This document shows, in pieces, positions 45,606 through 54,750 of a stretch of DNA of 64,000 nucleotides (position 1 is its first letter; each line of letters starts with the position of its first letter). Location: contig NZ_QTQI01000005.1 in NCBI RefSeq assembly GCF_003853705.1, positions 248,001-312,000 on the forward strand. The letters run 5' to 3'. The translations under genes were made by a program, and so were the position numbers. This DNA comes from Burkholderia sp. Bp8992 (lineage in GTDB: Bacteria > Pseudomonadota > Gammaproteobacteria > Burkholderiales > Burkholderiaceae). The notes below the pieces were generated by a model, which worked only from the letters and a program-made list of their open reading frames with translations, had not been told where the DNA came from and searched no databases.

Positions 45606-45665
45606 ACGAACGCGCCGCGACGTGCAATGGCGCGCCGCGGCGCAAAACTGCCGGGAGGCTTTCAT

Positions 45666-46001
45666 ATGTGCCAGATCTACGTCAATGCAGACCCGATTCT
45701 CTACGAATCCCGTACGCGCGCACTGAGGATTCATGGCGTCGTGACGACCGTCAGACTCGAGAATCTCTTCTGGGATGTCCTGCAGGAGATTGCGAACCGC
45801 GAAGGCATGACGACGACACAGTTCGCCGTAAAGCTCTATGACGAGCTGCTCTCTTTGCGTGGAGAAGAGCCGCTGAACTTCGCGTCGTTTCTGCGGGTGT
45901 GCTGTTTGCGCTATCTGTCGACTTCGGCGTCACGAGGTGACGCAGCAGGGGATGGGTCTCGCGCGGCAGCGTTTCCGCCGAAAATTCTGAAGGCGGTCTA
46001 G
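45666..46001 (+). CDS. Ribbon-helix-helix domain protein
   Basis: 111-aa cytoplasmic protein. The core TTVRLENLFWDVLQEIANREGMTTTQFAVKLYDEL is a ribbon-helix-helix DNA-binding fold of the type found in small proteobacterial proteins with an ICxxD/E-like N-terminus (here MCQIYVNADP). The ATG at 45666 has GGGAGG 7 nt before it. Downstream of the GMC gene by 60 nt; it may regulate that cluster or be an independent small regulator. Confidence 0.82.
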   Translation: MCQIYVNADPILYESRTRALRIHGVVTTVRLENLFWDVLQEIANREGMTTTQFAVKLYDELLSLRGEEPLNFASFLRVCCLRYLSTSASRGDAAGDGSRAAAFPPKILKAV

Positions 46002-46584
46002 GAAAGGAATCGCTTTTCCAACGTCGACAGCGCCGCGGAGGCTGGCGCCGTTGAGCACACGCTGGCCTCACCTGGCGCGCATCCGGTATCGACCGTGCTC
46101 AATCGGACCGTAGTACGTCCGCGTTCGTGAACGCCTCGCAGCATCTCAAGAACGATTTCCCCCGGCATTGTGGAGGCTTGCGTGACCGGGCGTATACATG
46201 TATCGGATCACGCCGAACCCACACACCAGACCTCTGATCATCGATAAATTTTCGCGATCAGTCCAAATCGCGAATCGCAATTGGACCTCTTCAATTTGGA
46301 GGTGGACGATCGTTTCACCTGCCGTACATAAAGGCTACGTGAAGCGAAATCGTGAGACCAATGTAGCGGAATAAACCGACAAATACCAGTCGCCGCTGCA
46401 TTGCCTACCTCGATGGATCTTGCCCAACGTCATCTCGGACGTGCCGCGCGATCTCCGCAACGAACCCCTCAAGATATGGCATGCGCGACGAGTCGAGAGG
46501 CAAGCAGTGCTTGCACGAGCTATCGAACGTTTCCTGGTGTTTTCGTGTGACGAAGATCCACATAATGGCGGAGGTGGGACGGAG
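46002..46584. other. 583-bp intergenic stretch with LysR-type element
   Basis: No gene recognised. Contains the 44-nt conserved element at 46267-46310. The permease frame is open back to 46420, but the extra residues have no counterpart in the paralogous permease. Confidence 0.55.
46267..46310 (+). promoter_or_regulatory. Conserved 44-nt LysR-type element, copy 1
   Basis: Gapless 44-nt alignment with 55786-55829 and 58793-58836. Its centre is ATTG-GACCTCTT-CAAT (46280-46295), a perfect dyad that also satisfies the T-N11-A rule for LysR-type boxes. The left end starts ATCGC and the right end is GGACGAT in all or most copies. Located 275 nt before the first permease. The two LysR genes in this region are the candidate regulators. 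Confidence 0.72.
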
Positions 46585-48042
46585 ATGGAGATGAACTTGC
46601 AAGAGATTCGCATAAGCGAATCAGCGCCCAAAAAGCTGTCGGGAAACATGGGGCCGATCGGCCTCGCACTGATGGTGCTCGCGTTCTCGGCACCTTTGAC
46701 GACGGTGTCCGGTTACATTCCGTTCGCGCTGATGTTCGGAGGGGTGAGCAGCCCGGTGTTGTTCGTCGTGGTGACGATCGTTCTGCTCTTTTTTTCCGTC
46801 GGTTACGTGACGCTCAACAACATCGTCAAGCGGCCGGGCGATTTCTATGCGTTCGTGAGTTTCGGCATCGGAAAGTCAACCGGCCTCGGTTCGGGCATCC
46901 TTGCGGCGGTGTCGTACTTTCTGCTGCTCGCGGGAGTGACGTCGTTCTTCGGCGTGTCGTGTTCCGATCTCCTGCATGAAACGACCGGCGCTACGCTCCC
47001 CTGGTACATTCCCACGATCGCGTGCTGGATGGCCTGCGGCATCCTCAGCTACCTGCATGTCGAGTTGTCGGCGAAGGTGCTGACGTGGATCATGCTGCTC
47101 GAGATCGCGGTATGTCTCATCTTCTCGTTCTTTGTGCTTGCGAAGGGCGGGGCGTCCGATATCTCGGCGGCCGCTCCGTTTGCGCCGAGCCAGCTTTCGA
47201 AGAGCGCGAGCGTACCGTTCTCGGTGCTGTTCATCGTCGGCTTCTTCATGGGATTTGAGGCGACCGCGCTGTTCCGCGACGAAGTCCGTATGCCCGACCG
47301 GACGATTCCGGTAGCCACGTATGGTGCGGTCATCTTCATCGGCGTCGTCTATACGATTTGCGCGTATGCGCTGATCATGGCTTACGGGTCGCATGTCCAG
47401 GACATCGCTACCAAGACACCGGCCGCCATGTTTCCCGACGCATTCTCGAAATTCGTCAGCGGTCGTCTCCATGTCGTGATCTCGCTGCTGGTACTGACGT
47501 CGGCGTTCGCATCGGCACTGTCCACCCAGAACGTCCTGGCGCGCTACATGCACAACCTCGGCACCGACGGCGCGCTGCCGCGATTCCTCGGTAAGGTTCA
47601 TCCGAGGCACGAGTCGCCTTACCTCGCGTCGATCACGGTGTCGGTGATGGTGCTTTGCGTGTTGATTCCGTTCATCGTAATGGGCGCCAAGCCGGACCTG
47701 CTCTACGGGCAACTCTCCGGAGTCGGTACGTCGGGAATCGTCGTTCTGATGGCGATCGTCAGCATCTCATCGTTGGTCTGGTACAGCCGAAGCGGCAGGC
47801 ACCAGGGCGTCAGCTTTTTCAAGTCGGCGGTCGCACCCGCGATTTCCTCGGTGTTCTTCATCGCGCTGGTCGTGCTGATTGCCCAGCACTTCGATGTTCT
47901 GGCCGGTGGTGATCCGGGGCAGTACGTATGGATGTTCTACTGCTTGATCGGCGTGCTGCTCGTCGGCATCGCACTGGCTCAATACTTCAAGTACCTGCGC
48001 CCGGAAATTTTCGAGCGGCTTGGCCGCAGCCACAAGGACTGA
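46585..48042 (+). CDS. APC-superfamily amino acid permease, paralogue 1
   Basis: Inner-membrane permease (485 aa) with about twelve helices. The APC family segments are GLALMVLAFSAPLTTVSGYIP (helix 1), GKSTGLGSGILAAVSYFLLLAG and FIVGFFMGFEATALFRDEVRMPDRTIPVATYGAV (helix 6-7 region). Nearly every segment is mirrored in the permease at 55974 (for example NVLARYMHNLGTDGALPRFLGKVHPRHESPYLASI). The ATG at 46585 follows GGAGGTGGG and matches the paralogue's start (MEMN/MEMK). A strong terminator follows. Likely imports the amino acid or derivative processed by the downstream genes. Confidence 0.9.
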   Translation: MEMNLQEIRISESAPKKLSGNMGPIGLALMVLAFSAPLTTVSGYIPFALMFGGVSSPVLFVVVTIVLLFFSVGYVTLNNIVKRPGDFYAFVSFGIGKSTGLGSGILAAVSYFLLLAGVTSFFGVSCSDLLHETTGATLPWYIPTIACWMACGILSYLHVELSAKVLTWIMLLEIAVCLIFSFFVLAKGGASDISAAAPFAPSQLSKSASVPFSVLFIVGFFMGFEATALFRDEVRMPDRTIPVATYGAVIFIGVVYTICAYALIMAYGSHVQDIATKTPAAMFPDAFSKFVSGRLHVVISLLVLTSAFASALSTQNVLARYMHNLGTDGALPRFLGKVHPRHESPYLASITVSVMVLCVLIPFIVMGAKPDLLYGQLSGVGTSGIVVLMAIVSISSLVWYSRSGRHQGVSFFKSAVAPAISSVFFIALVVLIAQHFDVLAGGDPGQYVWMFYCLIGVLLVGIALAQYFKYLRPEIFERLGRSHKD

Positions 48043-48098
48043 ATCGTTGAGCGACCGGGGCGGAGATGTTCCGCCTCATCCTGGGTCGTTTCTCCTTT

Positions 48099-48128
48099 GA
48101 TCCCGAATAATTTTCGGGATCTTTTTTT
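48099..48128 (+). terminator. Rho-independent terminator after permease 1
   Basis: GATCCCGAA-TAATT-TTCGGGATC followed by seven T's: a perfect 9-bp stem with 5-nt loop, 57 nt after the stop codon. Confidence 0.93.
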
Positions 48129-48253
48129 GTTTTTCGGCTCGTCGTTCCCGGCGCGTCCGGCTACCTGTAACGGCCGATGCAGAAACGTCACGACCGAGTT
48201 CACCTCATCCATTCATCCAGAAGACGTCCGACTTGTCGGATGCATCCCAGACC

Positions 48254-49393
48254 ATGGTCTTCGAGACTGCAAGCGAAAACAACAAACGGGCTGCAACACG
48301 CGCATCATTTTTTCTCGCGGGAATCAGCGTTGCGACGTGGGCGCCACTGGTACCTTACGCGAAGGCACGCCTTGACGTCGACGAAGCGAAATTCGGCTTC
48401 CTGCTGCTCTTCCTGGGTATCGGGGCCGTCGGGTGCATGCCGCTCTGTCAGCGCGCAGTCGATCGATTTGGCTGTCGCAACGTCATCGGTGCGGGCGCCG
48501 CGATGATCTGCGCATCGCTTCCGCTCTTGGCGACGCTGTCCGGCATGCCGGCGATGGCGATCACGCTGTTGATCTTCGGTGCCGGCCTGGGATTCGTCGA
48601 CGTGGCGATGAACATCCAGGCGACGCTGATTGAACGGCAAAGCGGCGAGCAACTGATGTCTGGCTTCCACGGCCTGTTCAGCGTCGGCGGAATTGCGGGC
48701 TCGCTGGTCGGTGGCTCGCTGTTGTCGGCCGGCGCGAATCCGCTCGGTGTAGCGGGAGCCATAGTTGCGGTCATCGCCGTGCTCATGTTTCGCTACGCGC
48801 GGTTCCTGGAGCCGGCAGGGCCCGGCGAGCGCACGGCCTCGGTATTGATCCTGCCGCAGGGGATCGTCGTCTTGATGGGGGCCATTGCGATCGGGTGTTT
48901 TCTCGTCGAAGGTGCGATGCTCGACTGGAGCGCGCTATTCCTGACCTCCGTGAAGTCGTATGCGCAGGATCGCGCAGGCTTCGGCTATACCGCGTTCGCG
49001 ATGACGATGGCGATCGGTCGACTCTTCGGTGACGCGTTGATTACCCGGGTCGGTTCGCGCGTGATGATCGTATCGGGCGGGATCCTCGGTGCGGTCGGGA
49101 TGTCCATCGCGATCGCTTTGCCGTCGGGCACGGGCGCGATCATTGGGTTTGCCGTGTGCGGGGCCGGGTGCGCGAACATCGTACCCATCCTGTTCGCGGC
49201 CGCCGGGCGGCAAACGGCCATGGATCCTTCTGCCGCAATTTCGTCGATCACGACATTAGGCTATGGCGGCAATCTGGTCGGACCGGCAATTGTCGGCTTC
49301 TTTGCGCATGCGATCGGCCTGCATCTTGCATTTGCGTTGCTCGCCGTGCTGCTTGTACTCGCCGCGTTTGGCGGCCGGAAGATCGAGTCGTGA
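48254..49393 (+). CDS. MFS transporter, YbjJ-like
   Basis: Inner-membrane carrier of 379 aa. Begins RATRASFFLAGISVATWAPLVPYAKARLDVDEAKFGFLLL, the pattern of the YbjJ/FucP-like MFS branch, with GAGLGFVDVAMNIQATLIERQSGEQLMSGFHGLFSVGGIAGSL divided over helices 4-5. Twelve helices can be traced. No clear ribosome site; TTG 48233 would add seven residues, ATG 48254 is used. It stands alone between a terminator and the dehydratase operon. It may export or import a pathway metabolite; substrate unknown. Confidence 0.88.
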   Translation: MVFETASENNKRAATRASFFLAGISVATWAPLVPYAKARLDVDEAKFGFLLLFLGIGAVGCMPLCQRAVDRFGCRNVIGAGAAMICASLPLLATLSGMPAMAITLLIFGAGLGFVDVAMNIQATLIERQSGEQLMSGFHGLFSVGGIAGSLVGGSLLSAGANPLGVAGAIVAVIAVLMFRYARFLEPAGPGERTASVLILPQGIVVLMGAIAIGCFLVEGAMLDWSALFLTSVKSYAQDRAGFGYTAFAMTMAIGRLFGDALITRVGSRVMIVSGGILGAVGMSIAIALPSGTGAIIGFAVCGAGCANIVPILFAAAGRQTAMDPSAAISSITTLGYGGNLVGPAIVGFFAHAIGLHLAFALLAVLLVLAAFGGRKIES

Positions 49394-49516
49394 CGTGTTC
49401 GGTGTGCGCCGCCGATCAATTACGAATTTCGATCAGTAAGCATTTTTGTTCTTCATTGGATTGAATCGGTCGAGGTTGATGTAATGCGCTGACGTCTTTC
49501 ACCGTGAGCGAATCCC

Positions 49517-50503
49517 ATGACCGATCTCTCATCCGGCGATTTCTCGGTCGCCGACATCGAAGCCGCCTATGTGCGCATCCTGCCGTTCGTCATGCGAACG
49601 CCTCTGCTCGAGAGCGAGATGCTCAACCGTGCGGTAGGGGCCCGTGTGCTCGTCAAGGCGGAAAGCCTTCAGAAGACGGGCTCCTTCAAGTTCCGGGGCG
49701 CGTGCAATCGCGTGCTGCAGATTCCGGCTGCCATGCGGCCGCGAGGCGTCGTCGCCTTCTCGTCGGGAAATCACGCGTTGGCGATCTCGGCGGTTTGCGC
49801 GCGATTCGGCATGCCGGCCACCATCATCATGCCGGCCGATGCACCCAAGGCAAAAATCGAGGGTGCGCGGGCCTATGGTGCAACCGTGCGTCTTTATGAT
49901 CGACAAACCGACGACCGGGAAGCAATCGGCCGGGACATTGCGGAGCGCACCGGCGCCGTGACCGTTCCCCCTTACGACGATCGTCAGGTGATGGCCGGGC
50001 AGGGCACCGTCGGTCTCGAGATCGTGCAGCAAACGCAGGCGCTCTCGGTGGTCCCGGATGTGGTTCTTGCGGCTGCCAGCGGCGGCGGCCTGGTCGCCGG
50101 GGTCGCGACGGCGATCAACGCGTACTGCCGGCAAGCGCGTATCTACGCTGTCGAGCCGCAGGGGTTCGACGATCACGCACGATCGCTGGCGAAGGGGGAG
50201 CAGGTTGCCAATGCCGCGGGTGCCAGATCGATCTGTGATTCGCTGCAGGTCGCCTCTCCCGGCAAGCTGACGTTCCCGATCAACAAGCGGCTGCTGGCCG
50301 GGAGTCTCGTCGTCGACGACGACGAGGTGCGTCGGGCGATGCGCGCGGCCTTCGAGACACTGAAGCTCGTCGTGGAACCCGGTGGCGCGGTGCCGCTCGC
50401 GGCAGTCCTTGCCGGAAAGCTCGACGTCGCCGGAAAGACCGTCGTACTGGTGCTGAGCGGCGGTAACGTGGACCACGACGTCTTCGTCAGTGCACTGGCC
50501 TGA
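49517..50503 (+). CDS. PLP-dependent threonine/serine dehydratase family protein
   Basis: Fold-type II PLP enzyme (328 aa) eliminating water (or ammonia) from a hydroxy-amino acid to give a 2-oxo acid. The PLP lysine is Lys58 in KTGSFKFRGACNRV, the substrate-carboxylate loop is SSGNHALAIS, the phosphate loop AASGGGLVAGV, and the last-strand VLSGGNVDHD is normal for the family. It lacks the C-terminal ACT-like regulatory domain of biosynthetic threonine deaminase, so it is catabolic in type. Possible substrates include threonine, serine or 3-hydroxyaspartate. First gene of an operon with a DUF4392 protein, RidA and an MFS transporter. Confidence 0.9.
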   Translation: MTDLSSGDFSVADIEAAYVRILPFVMRTPLLESEMLNRAVGARVLVKAESLQKTGSFKFRGACNRVLQIPAAMRPRGVVAFSSGNHALAISAVCARFGMPATIIMPADAPKAKIEGARAYGATVRLYDRQTDDREAIGRDIAERTGAVTVPPYDDRQVMAGQGTVGLEIVQQTQALSVVPDVVLAAASGGGLVAGVATAINAYCRQARIYAVEPQGFDDHARSLAKGEQVANAAGARSICDSLQVASPGKLTFPINKRLLAGSLVVDDDEVRRAMRAAFETLKLVVEPGGAVPLAAVLAGKLDVAGKTVVLVLSGGNVDHDVFVSALA

Positions 50504-50554
50504 CCATCCGGTATTCATCTACCCAAAGCGCATTCCTGCCAGGAGGCAATTGCC

Positions 50555-51622
50555 ATGCTGCAACCAGACAGCAAGCAGTACCAACGCGTCGCGCGCACGA
50601 TCGACGAATTCATGACGCTCGATTACACGGGCGTCGGACTCATCGGCAACATCTACGAGGCGCTGCAGAGGCGGCAGCCCGGCTACGCATGCATGGGCGC
50701 GGCCGAACGAATCGTCGAGGCGGTAAGGCGACAAGGCGGTCCGGTGCTCATCGCCACGGGATTCCCGGAGGGGGGCGGTGCGCCCGAGACCGATGGGCCG
50801 GTTGGTGCTGCGCTAATGGCGCGCGCATTCTTCCTGGGTCTGGGGGTGCCGACCGTCATCGTGATCGACGAGGACTGGGAGGCGATGATGGTGCAGACCT
50901 GCCGCGGCGCAGGACTGGCGCCGATGCCGTTCCCGGAAGACGGCGTGGTGAAAGGGATCGAGTACCTGCGGCCCGTCTACATTCGGACCGTCCCCAAGGA
51001 CAAGGAAGGCAGTCATCGTGTTTCGGATGACCTGCTCGAGCGCACCCGGCCGAGCGTCATGATTTCGATCGAGCGTCCCGGTTGCAATGCGCTGGGGCTC
51101 TACCACGGCTTGGGCGGCCGTCCGCTCGACGGACTCGTTGCCGACCTCGATTACTTGTTCTATCAGGGAAAGGAGCGAGGCATTCTGCATATCGGCGTGG
51201 GTGATGGCGGCAATGAACTCGGCATGGGGGTGATTGCGGCGGATCTGCCCGCGTTTTCCCCGAAGGCTGCATCAACCGGCGTTGCCGGGCGAGGAGGCGT
51301 TGCGGCGATCAATGCAGCCGATCACCTCGTCGTCGCGAATGTGTCGAACTGGGGCGCGACGGGCATCATTGCAGCGCTTTCGGCACTGCTGGAGAACCCT
51401 GTCGTGTTTCATGACCCGGAGCTCGAGATCCGATGCATCGAATGCTGTGTTAATTCGGGCGGGGTGGACGGCATGTTCATGGCGCCCGAGCCCGCCGTGG
51501 ACGGTATCAGCGCGCTCGAATGGGAAGGATTGCTTCGTACGCTTCGTGCAAGTGTCCGACGCACGCTTGGCGACTCGATCAACTGGCAGGGAGAACGTGG
51601 CGACTGGAGGCAATTGAAATGA
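50555..51622 (+). CDS. DUF4392 protein, D-glutamate cyclase C-terminal-like
   Basis: 355-aa protein matching the DUF4392 domain of mammalian D-glutamate cyclase (DGLUCY). Recognisable parts: VLIATGFPEGGGAPETDGPVGAALMARAFFLGLGVPTVIVIDE near 65-105, MISIERPGCNALGLYHGLGG, and the signature GILHIGVGDGGNELGMGV. The vertebrate enzyme interconverts D-glutamate and 5-oxo-D-proline and joins this domain to a DUF1445 part, which occurs separately here at 63383. Bacterial stand-alone versions are not well characterised. AGGAGG precedes the ATG at 50555; the stop overlaps the RidA start. Confidence 0.88.
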   Translation: MLQPDSKQYQRVARTIDEFMTLDYTGVGLIGNIYEALQRRQPGYACMGAAERIVEAVRRQGGPVLIATGFPEGGGAPETDGPVGAALMARAFFLGLGVPTVIVIDEDWEAMMVQTCRGAGLAPMPFPEDGVVKGIEYLRPVYIRTVPKDKEGSHRVSDDLLERTRPSVMISIERPGCNALGLYHGLGGRPLDGLVADLDYLFYQGKERGILHIGVGDGGNELGMGVIAADLPAFSPKAASTGVAGRGGVAAINAADHLVVANVSNWGATGIIAALSALLENPVVFHDPELEIRCIECCVNSGGVDGMFMAPEPAVDGISALEWEGLLRTLRASVRRTLGDSINWQGERGDWRQLK

Positions 51623-52092
51623 CGGAACAGACCACGATCGATGCGCGCCTCGCCGAACTGGGCCTCGAACTGCCGCCGGCGAGCGTGCCGCGCGGCAGTT
51701 ATCTGCCCGCGGTGCGGTCGGGAAACTACCTCCAGATAGCGGGGCAGGGACCGCGCCTGGGCGGTGACCTGCTTTATGCCGGAAAGGTCGGCACCGACCT
51801 CAGCGTGGAGGACGGGCAGCGCGCAGCTCAGCTCTGTGCACTGAACATCCTGAGTCACATTGGACGAATGCTGGAGGGCGATTTTTCGCGCGTCGTTCGC
51901 ATCGTTCGCGTTGCCGGCGTCGTGCAGTGCGACGCCGATTTTACCGAGCACGCGAAGGTGCTGAATGGTGCTTCCGACCTGTTCTTCGCCGTTCTCGGAG
52001 AAGCGGGGCGGCACGCGCGTATTGCGACGGGCGCCAATTCCTTGCCGTCCGGCATGGCCGTGGAAGTGGAGGCGACCGTGGAGATCGCCTGA
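51619..52092 (+). CDS. RidA family (YjgF/YER057c) enamine/imine deaminase
   Basis: 157-aa member of the RidA family. The trimeric barrel segments YLPAVRSGNYLQIAGQGPR, ALNILSHIGRMLEG and the active-site Arg strand RIATGANSLPSGMAVEVEATVEIA are visible. RidA enzymes hydrolyse reactive enamine/imine intermediates released by PLP-dependent dehydratases, which fits its position two genes after such a dehydratase. It starts with an ATGA overlap on the DUF4392 stop. Longer N-terminus than canonical RidA (about 128 aa), as in the YjgH/RutC-like subgroups. Confidence 0.9.
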   Translation: MTEQTTIDARLAELGLELPPASVPRGSYLPAVRSGNYLQIAGQGPRLGGDLLYAGKVGTDLSVEDGQRAAQLCALNILSHIGRMLEGDFSRVVRIVRVAGVVQCDADFTEHAKVLNGASDLFFAVLGEAGRHARIATGANSLPSGMAVEVEATVEIA

Positions 52093-52163
52093 TGCCCGCA
52101 TGTGCGGATTGCCGGGCGTAAGCAGATCAAGTCGGTACGAAACCTGAAGGGAGAGAGGTGAGC

Positions 52164-53480
52164 ATGCAATTCGATTCAGCAGCCGGTCCGATACGTGACG
52201 GCGTGCATTCCGAAGGTACGTACCGGACGGTCGCCTTTCGGATCATGCCGTTCCTGATGCTGTGCTACGTCACGGCATATCTCGATCGCATCAACATCGG
52301 CTTCGCGAAGCTTCGCATGCTGTCGGATCTTGGGCTGACGGACGCGACGTACGGGCTGGGGGCCGGCCTGTTCTTCATCGGCTATTTCCTGTTCGAGGTG
52401 CCGAGCAACGTGCTGATGGCGAAGATCGGCGCAAAAAGGACCATCTCGCGAATCATGATTCTCTGGGCGCTGATTTCGGCGGCCTTTGCGTTCGTTTCGA
52501 CGCCAGCCCAGTTCTATGTGCTTCGCTTCCTGCTCGGGGTGGCCGAGGCCGGCTTTTACCCCGGCATCATCCTGTACCTGACATACTGGTTTCCGTCCGC
52601 GCGTCGCGCGAAGATGGTGGCGCTCTTCGTCGGTGCGGTGCCCTTGTCTGGCATGATCGGAGCGCCGGTATCGGGTGCGATCATGTCGGCGCTCGAGGGC
52701 GCGCATGGATTGGCAGGGTGGCAATGGCTCTTCGTCATCGAGGCGATACCGTCGATTGTGCTCGGGCTATTGACGCTCGTATTCCTCGACGACAGCCCGG
52801 CGTCCGCTCGCTGGTTGAGGGATCGAGACAGACGTTTCATCGAGCGCGAGCTGGACGCGGATCGTCGAGCGATAGACGGACAGGGCGCCGGGATGAGCCT
52901 GCGGCAGACGGTGACAAACCGCAAGGTCTGGCACATGACGCTCATCTGCTTCTGTTCGGCGATCTGCTCGTATGGCGTTTCGTTCTGGTTGCCTACGCTG
53001 GTCGCGCAACTGGCGCCGGGCGACGTCCTGCGTATCGGGCTCTACACGTCGTTGCCGTTCAGCGCGGCATTTGTCGGAATGTATCTGATCGGGCGTAGCT
53101 CCGATAAACTGCGCGAACGCCGCTGGCATCTCGTGGTGCCGTTTCTGTGCGTGATTGCCGGGCTCATCGCGAGCGTATTCACGCGCGGCACGCCGGTCGT
53201 TGCATTGGCGGCGCTGTGTGTCGCAGCCGTGGGCGCGTACAGTACGACGTCAATGCTGTTTTCGATTCCGGGGCTGTTCCTGACGGGGATCGGCATGGCT
53301 GCCGGTGTCGCCTTCATCAACTGCGTCGGCGGGTTGGGCGGATTCGTCAGCCCCTATGTCGTGGGCGTCGTCAAGGACATGACCGGGAGCACCGATTATG
53401 GTGTTTTCTTTATTTCGTTGATGGCCGCAATCGGCGTGGTGCTGACTCTGTGCCTTCCGAAGAAGCTCGTCAATCGCTGA
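52164..53480 (+). CDS. MFS transporter, ACS family
   Basis: 438-aa inner-membrane symporter. ACS hallmarks: CYVTAYLDRINIGFAKLRML in helix 1, FFIGYFLFEVPSNVLMAKIGAKRTISRIM, and RFLLGVAEAGFYPGIILYLTYWFPSARRAKM, as in tartrate and 4-hydroxyphenylacetate permeases (TtuB/HpaX-like). The ATG at 52164 is chosen with GAGAGG 6 nt upstream; GTG 52158 is possible. Last gene before the LysR regulator, 71 nt after RidA. It probably moves the carboxylate substrate or product of the operon. Confidence 0.9.
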   Translation: MQFDSAAGPIRDGVHSEGTYRTVAFRIMPFLMLCYVTAYLDRINIGFAKLRMLSDLGLTDATYGLGAGLFFIGYFLFEVPSNVLMAKIGAKRTISRIMILWALISAAFAFVSTPAQFYVLRFLLGVAEAGFYPGIILYLTYWFPSARRAKMVALFVGAVPLSGMIGAPVSGAIMSALEGAHGLAGWQWLFVIEAIPSIVLGLLTLVFLDDSPASARWLRDRDRRFIERELDADRRAIDGQGAGMSLRQTVTNRKVWHMTLICFCSAICSYGVSFWLPTLVAQLAPGDVLRIGLYTSLPFSAAFVGMYLIGRSSDKLRERRWHLVVPFLCVIAGLIASVFTRGTPVVALAALCVAAVGAYSTTSMLFSIPGLFLTGIGMAAGVAFINCVGGLGGFVSPYVVGVVKDMTGSTDYGVFFISLMAAIGVVLTLCLPKKLVNR

Positions 53481-53559
53481 GATCGATGGCCGTTGACACC
53501 TGTTGTGTCTGAACGATTGCGGGCCGGCATTTTCTTCATGTTCGACGTGAACAGAGCAG

Positions 53560-54453
53560 ATGATCAATCTGAAAAGCCTGGAAACCTTCTACTGGGTCGC
53601 AACGCTCAACAGCTTTCATAAGGCGGCGACCAAGTTGCACACGACGCAATCCGCGGTGTCGCACCGGATTTCCGGCCTCGAGGGCGAGCTGGGCGTGCTG
53701 CTGTTCGAGCGCGCGGCGCGTACCATCCGGTTGACACCCCGTGGCCGAACGCTGCTCGAATACGCGGAGCGGTTTCTGGCGCTCGAGTCCGAACTGATTT
53801 CGGCGATCGCGAGTCCTCAGACGCTGTCCGGTGTGGTTCGTCTGGGTGTCGCAGAAACCATCGTACATATGTGGCTCACCGAGTTCATCGAGCGCGTGCA
53901 TCGCGAACATCCGGGTATCGTCATCGACATTGTGGTCGACATAACACCGGCGCTTCGAGACGCGCTCAAATCCGGCGAGATCGACATGGCGTTTCTGCTG
54001 GCTGGGCCCGTGGTCGATCCCGATTTCGTCGAAGTGCCGCTGTGCAGATATCCGGTCGACTTCCTCGTGTCCCCCGATCTCGATGTCGGCGATATCCCGT
54101 TAACACCGGAGATCCTCGCTCGCTTCCCGATCATCACGCTGCCGAAGCGGACTCATCCGTATATCACGCTGAGGGACGCCATTGCGACGCGGGACAAGCC
54201 TTCTCCACGCATCTTCGCGAACTGGTCCCTGTCGACGATCGTGAAGATGGCGGTCGACAGGATCGGCATTGCCGTGATGCCGGGCGCAGTAGCCCGGCAT
54301 GAAATCGAGGCCGGCGCCCTTGTCGTCAAGGAATCAACGCTCACGCTGGACGATTTCGTATTCAGCGCGGCATACGCCCGCGGGCTCGACGTACGCATCC
54401 ACGAAATCCTGACCGGATTGGCGCTCGACGCGGCCGCGTCGACGCCCGGGTAG
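53560..54453 (+). CDS. LysR family transcriptional regulator, paralogue 1
   Basis: 297-aa LTTR. The N-terminal winged helix is LKSLETFYWVATLNSFHKAATKLHTTQSAVSHRISGLEGELGVLLFER; the effector domain starts near residue 90 (VRLGVAETIVHMWLTEFIERVHREHPGI). It is clearly a paralogue of the LysR gene at 57516-58409: same length and matching start (LETFY.VA, FH.AA..LHTTQ.AVS.RI). Encoded in the same direction as the dehydratase operon, 79 nt after its last gene, unusual since most LTTRs are divergent from their targets. Candidate binder of the 44-nt elements. Confidence 0.92.
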   Translation: MINLKSLETFYWVATLNSFHKAATKLHTTQSAVSHRISGLEGELGVLLFERAARTIRLTPRGRTLLEYAERFLALESELISAIASPQTLSGVVRLGVAETIVHMWLTEFIERVHREHPGIVIDIVVDITPALRDALKSGEIDMAFLLAGPVVDPDFVEVPLCRYPVDFLVSPDLDVGDIPLTPEILARFPIITLPKRTHPYITLRDAIATRDKPSPRIFANWSLSTIVKMAVDRIGIAVMPGAVARHEIEAGALVVKESTLTLDDFVFSAAYARGLDVRIHEILTGLALDAAASTPG

Positions 54454-54543
54454 ACGCGTGTTCCGATGCTCGACGGCGCGCCGCGATTAATAGGGCTGCA
54501 TCATGGTAAGCCCTGCCGCCTGACGTAGTTTGGAGATTTTTAT

Positions 54544-54586
54544 CATCCTTTGGGTGGACGAGGGGCGAGCGTGTCATTTCTAGAAT
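54544..54586 (+). promoter_or_regulatory. Shared element before lipA (CCTTTGGGTGGACGA-N18-CTAGAAT)
   Basis: GGTGGACGA (54553-54561) and CTAGAAT (54580-54586) are separated by exactly 18 nt, the same words and spacing as at 58607-58640 before the E1/E2 operon. The left arm forms an imperfect dyad around CCTTTGGG. CTAGAAT could include a -10 hexamer (TAGAAT). Confidence 0.55.
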
Positions 54587-54750
54587 GAAATCAATTGTCG
54601 GACGCGCGATATCACCGTCCGGCTTGACGCGATTCGCTCGTTGCGAGCTCTTCGATGGGGTCTCAGTGAAGAGCAGCATGGCGATCATCTCGACCCACAA
54701 ATAGGCTGTTGACCACCGGTTTTCGCAAGACAGCCGGACAGGAGGCGAAA